DNA of 64,000 nucleotides from NCBI GenBank assembly GCA_030267565.1, contig BRXU01000014.1, positions 2,144,001 to 2,208,000 on the forward strand. The letters run 5' to 3'. This DNA is from Pleodorina starrii (taxonomy: Eukaryota; Chlorophyta; Chlorophyceae; Chlamydomonadales; Volvocaceae). Position numbers and translations under genes: made by a program. Numbering within the stretch: the stretch's first letter is position 1; each line of letters starts with the position of its first letter. Below are positions 61,613-64,000 of the stretch, one piece after another. The notes beneath the pieces are model-generated. The model had not been told where the DNA came from. It saw only the letters and a list, made by a program, of their open reading frames with translations, and searched no databases.

Positions 61613-64000
61613 TCATGCCGCCATCTCATCGCCGGCGCCGCTGTCCGAGTCGTCCCTGGCCATCAGGTCGAGACAAACGGCCGAGGCAAAGGGTGCGGGT
61701 GCGGGCAAGGGTTGAGGCCGGCGCAAATATGCAGGCAAGGGGGAAAGGTCGAGGCAAACAGCGCGCGCAAGGGCTGAGGTCGAGGCCGGGCTGACGTCTT
61801 GCGCACGCTCAGCTCAGTCCTTCCCGGAATGCACCCAGGATCTTCCCTCCCTCGAACTGGCTGCTGCCAGGGGCCTGCCGCCGCCGCCGCCGCTCTGGCG
61901 GGGATGCAAAGCGGGCTGGAGAGCATCGTGCCAGGCACCATACGGCGCGACCAAAAGCCGTGTCACCGGCAGGGTGCACGTGCACGCGATCGACCTCCAC
62001 GCAGCCCCCGACGAGGCCGCTCCCAGCACAGCCGCACAGCTGGGCGACAGCCCACTCACCTCACAGCGGCCGGTTCCGCCTCGGCCTCCATCGCCTCCAA
62101 CTTGCCCGCTTCCACCTCCGCCTTCGCGCCGGCCACCTCTTTGCCAGCCGCCGCCGCCGCCGCATCACCTGTCTCCCCCCCTCGGCTTGCCGCCGCTGCG
62201 CGGTCCCCCTCGGCGGCTCCGTCGCCGCCGCCGCCAGCCGGGCCCTCCATCTCGCCGCCCTGCTCCTCCTCCACCTCCACCTCCTCCTCGTGTTCCTCGT
62301 GATGAGCGTCGAGCTCCACGGCTGCACGGCATCAGTACGACATTCGTACATCAGCGTTACTGAAGGCATGCGGCCAGCACACGCCCAAAGCGCGCCGGGC
62401 CCGCGCCCGCGCACCGTTGTCTACACCCGCACACCACCCACCACACCTAAACCCGCCGAGGTCACAATGGGTTCAGTGCTCCCCCGCCGCATCCCCCAAG
62501 CCCTCACCCTCGAGGGCCTCGTGGTCCTCCGCCGCTTCGTGGTCCTCCTCGCCCTCCTCCTCGCCCTGCCGCCGCCCCGCCGCCCCCGCCCCCTCCGCCG
62601 CCCTGCCCGAGGCGCGCGCCTCCGCCGCACGCTGCCGCCGCTCCGAAATGCCCAGCCGCCGCGCCTGCGCCCGCATCCGCAGTCCATCCTTCTCCAGCTC
62701 CAGATCAGCCAGAACGGATTCCTGGGGGAGGGGGTAAAATAAAAAAAATCGCAGCGGAGAAGGAGACGGCGTTAGCGAACAGACCCAGAGCCCAGCAGGG
62801 GGAAGGGGAGCGCAAGCACGTGGACACGTGTGTGTGGTACAGGGCAAGGCAGGCGCGAGGCAGATGAGGGCGGCGGTTAAGAGACAAGAGGCGAGGTGAG
62901 GGTTAAGAGCTTTGAAGCCAATCCCAACCCCACGCCCCCAGGTGGGGTTGGCTGTAACATCCAACCCACCAAGGGAGGAGAGCGAGCCGACCCAATGCCC
63001 GCTCCCCGTGGGCTGAGATGGTGGGGCGTTCGTTGCCGGCGCGTTCCGGGAGGGAGGAGGAGGAGTCGTGGCCGGCTACATGGAGGGCCAGGCGCGGCGC
63101 TTCGCGCCGTCGCTTGCACCCATGGAGAGAGCAGCGGCGCGGCGGCGCGGAAAGGAAGCGCACCTCCCACTCGGCTGGGACCATGCCCCCTCACTCAGGC
63201 CCCTGCGCCCCAAGCTCAACCCCCATCAAACCGAGGACCTCTCCGCGCCCGGTTCCGCTACCCCCCGGGCCCCCGAGGGCCCGCCCTGCGCCGCGCCGCA
63301 GCAGCGCCGCGCGCACCTCCCACTCCCGCAGCTCCTTCTCCTGCCGCTCCTTCACCGCCAGGGTGGCCGCGCAGTGCGACGCCGGCATCCAGTACACCGG
63401 CTGCGGCTGCACCGGCCCGCCGCCGCCGCCGCCGCGGCCGCCCGCCGGCATGCCGTCCGCGCGCAGGAAGGCCGCCAGCGCGCGGCGCCTCGCGACCTTC
63501 TTGGCGTACAGCAGCTCCAAAACCTGATGGGATCAGCGGGTGGGACATCCGATGGGGCATGGTGGGGCATGGGGTCATGAGGAGCGGGCAGTGCGGCGGG
63601 GTCCGGGGGGAGATGAGAAGGAATCGGCCAGGCGCGCACGGGGGACGAGGGGGCGATGGGTAATGAGGACATTGAGGAGGAGGGCGGCAGCGGACTGAGA
63701 GCCGAGGGCCGTAGCAGGGAGAGGTCGCCTGAAACAAAACATAACACGGGGGCACTCAACTCGACACCCCAGTCACCCTCCGAAACCATATCCCGACGTC
63801 TTTCTCTCCACGACACCCACGCTTGCCACGCACACGGAACACACACGCGCATACCACCTAACCCCCACACACAGGCCAACACACGCACATACACTTAACC
63901 CACACATGGCATATAATCATACGGTACCTTGATGTCGGTCGCCAGGTTGAGGTCCATCAGCGCCTCGAGCTCCTCCTGCCGCTTTCGGGACCGCTCCTCA
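61613..64000 (-). CDS. Coiled-coil, acidic-tailed protein, 3' part (5' part beyond right edge)
   Basis: Five exons join in phase: 64000-63928 (partial), 63523-63317, 62721-62508, 62321-62060 and 61655-61613. The visible protein starts in a charged helix (RKRQEELEALMDLNLATDIK), continues with KVLELLYAKKVARRR, a Gly-rich loop, VKERQEKELREWE and LADLELEKDGLRMRAQARRL, then an acidic Glu/His/Ala-rich stretch (HHEEHEEEVEVEEE), and ends DDSDSGAGDEMAA. The final 43-nt exon was accepted because the GTGAGT donor at 62059 and its acceptor restore phase exactly and add an acidic terminus. The coiled-coil character would suit a ciliary, cytoskeletal or scaffold protein, but I recognise no family. Confidence 0.7.
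62731..62797 (+). repeat. Dispersed intronic repeat, copy 8 (full)
   Basis: The copy reads GGGGTAAAATAAAAAAAATC, GCAGCGGAGAAGGAGACGGC, GTTAGCGAACAGACCCAGAG. It lies in the intron 62722-63316 of the coiled-coil gene, antisense to the gene and only about 10 bp from the 3' splice site. Confidence 0.8.

Overview
The window looks like nuclear DNA of a volvocine (Chlamydomonas-like) green alga. The evidence is a very GC-rich, intron-dense sequence with mostly GT-AG introns in short exons, an axonemal dynein heavy chain, proteins full of Ala/Gly/Gln/Ser runs, simple repeats in introns, and TGTAA-type poly(A) signals after some genes. No organellar, bacterial-operon, rRNA or tRNA content was seen. 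Gene models were built by eye from splice sites, reading phase and recognisable protein motifs.

Layout, left to right. (1) 419-12646, minus: the 5' part of an axonemal dynein heavy chain (N-terminal tail up to the start of the linker); the motor lies beyond the left edge. (2) 13315-13990, plus: a three-exon DPM3, the small membrane subunit of dolichol-phosphate mannose synthase, divergent from the dynein gene. (3) 16256-23612, plus: a nine-exon, about 1465-residue protein with low-complexity stretches and two C-terminal repeats resembling the hnRNP Q acidic domain. (4) 23613-32224: a gene-poor, repeat-rich stretch holding a small HicB-like gene (29491-29799, minus), minisatellites, fold-back sequences and a dispersed hairpin repeat. 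(5) 32225-36912, minus: a complete ten-exon, 390-residue carbohydrate sulfotransferase. (6) 39657-55401, minus: a giant chromatin-type gene (about 4480 residues) with an N-terminal PHD finger, a second zinc-binding segment, a GNAT-like region related to the plant IDM1 family, then a 7.5-kb exon of low-complexity, poly-Ser and RS-rich sequence and a final poly-Gln/RGG exon. (7) 55400-55588, plus: a possible 62-residue protein head-to-head with the PHD gene. (8) 58153-59172, plus: intronless mitochondrial ribosomal protein bL21m. (9) 61613-64000, minus: the 3' end of a coiled-coil, acidic protein of unknown identity.

The genes are functionally independent: ciliary motility, glycosylation donor synthesis, RNA-type regulation, extracellular or Golgi sulfation, chromatin reading and mitochondrial translation. 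The most unusual material is the PHD/GNAT-like/RS fusion, the tandem acidic-domain protein without an RRM, the stand-alone HicB-like gene, a short dispersed repeat that sits almost only in introns, and two strongly over-represented short words (palindrome GACCC-NN-GGGTC and octamer TGCCGTAC).
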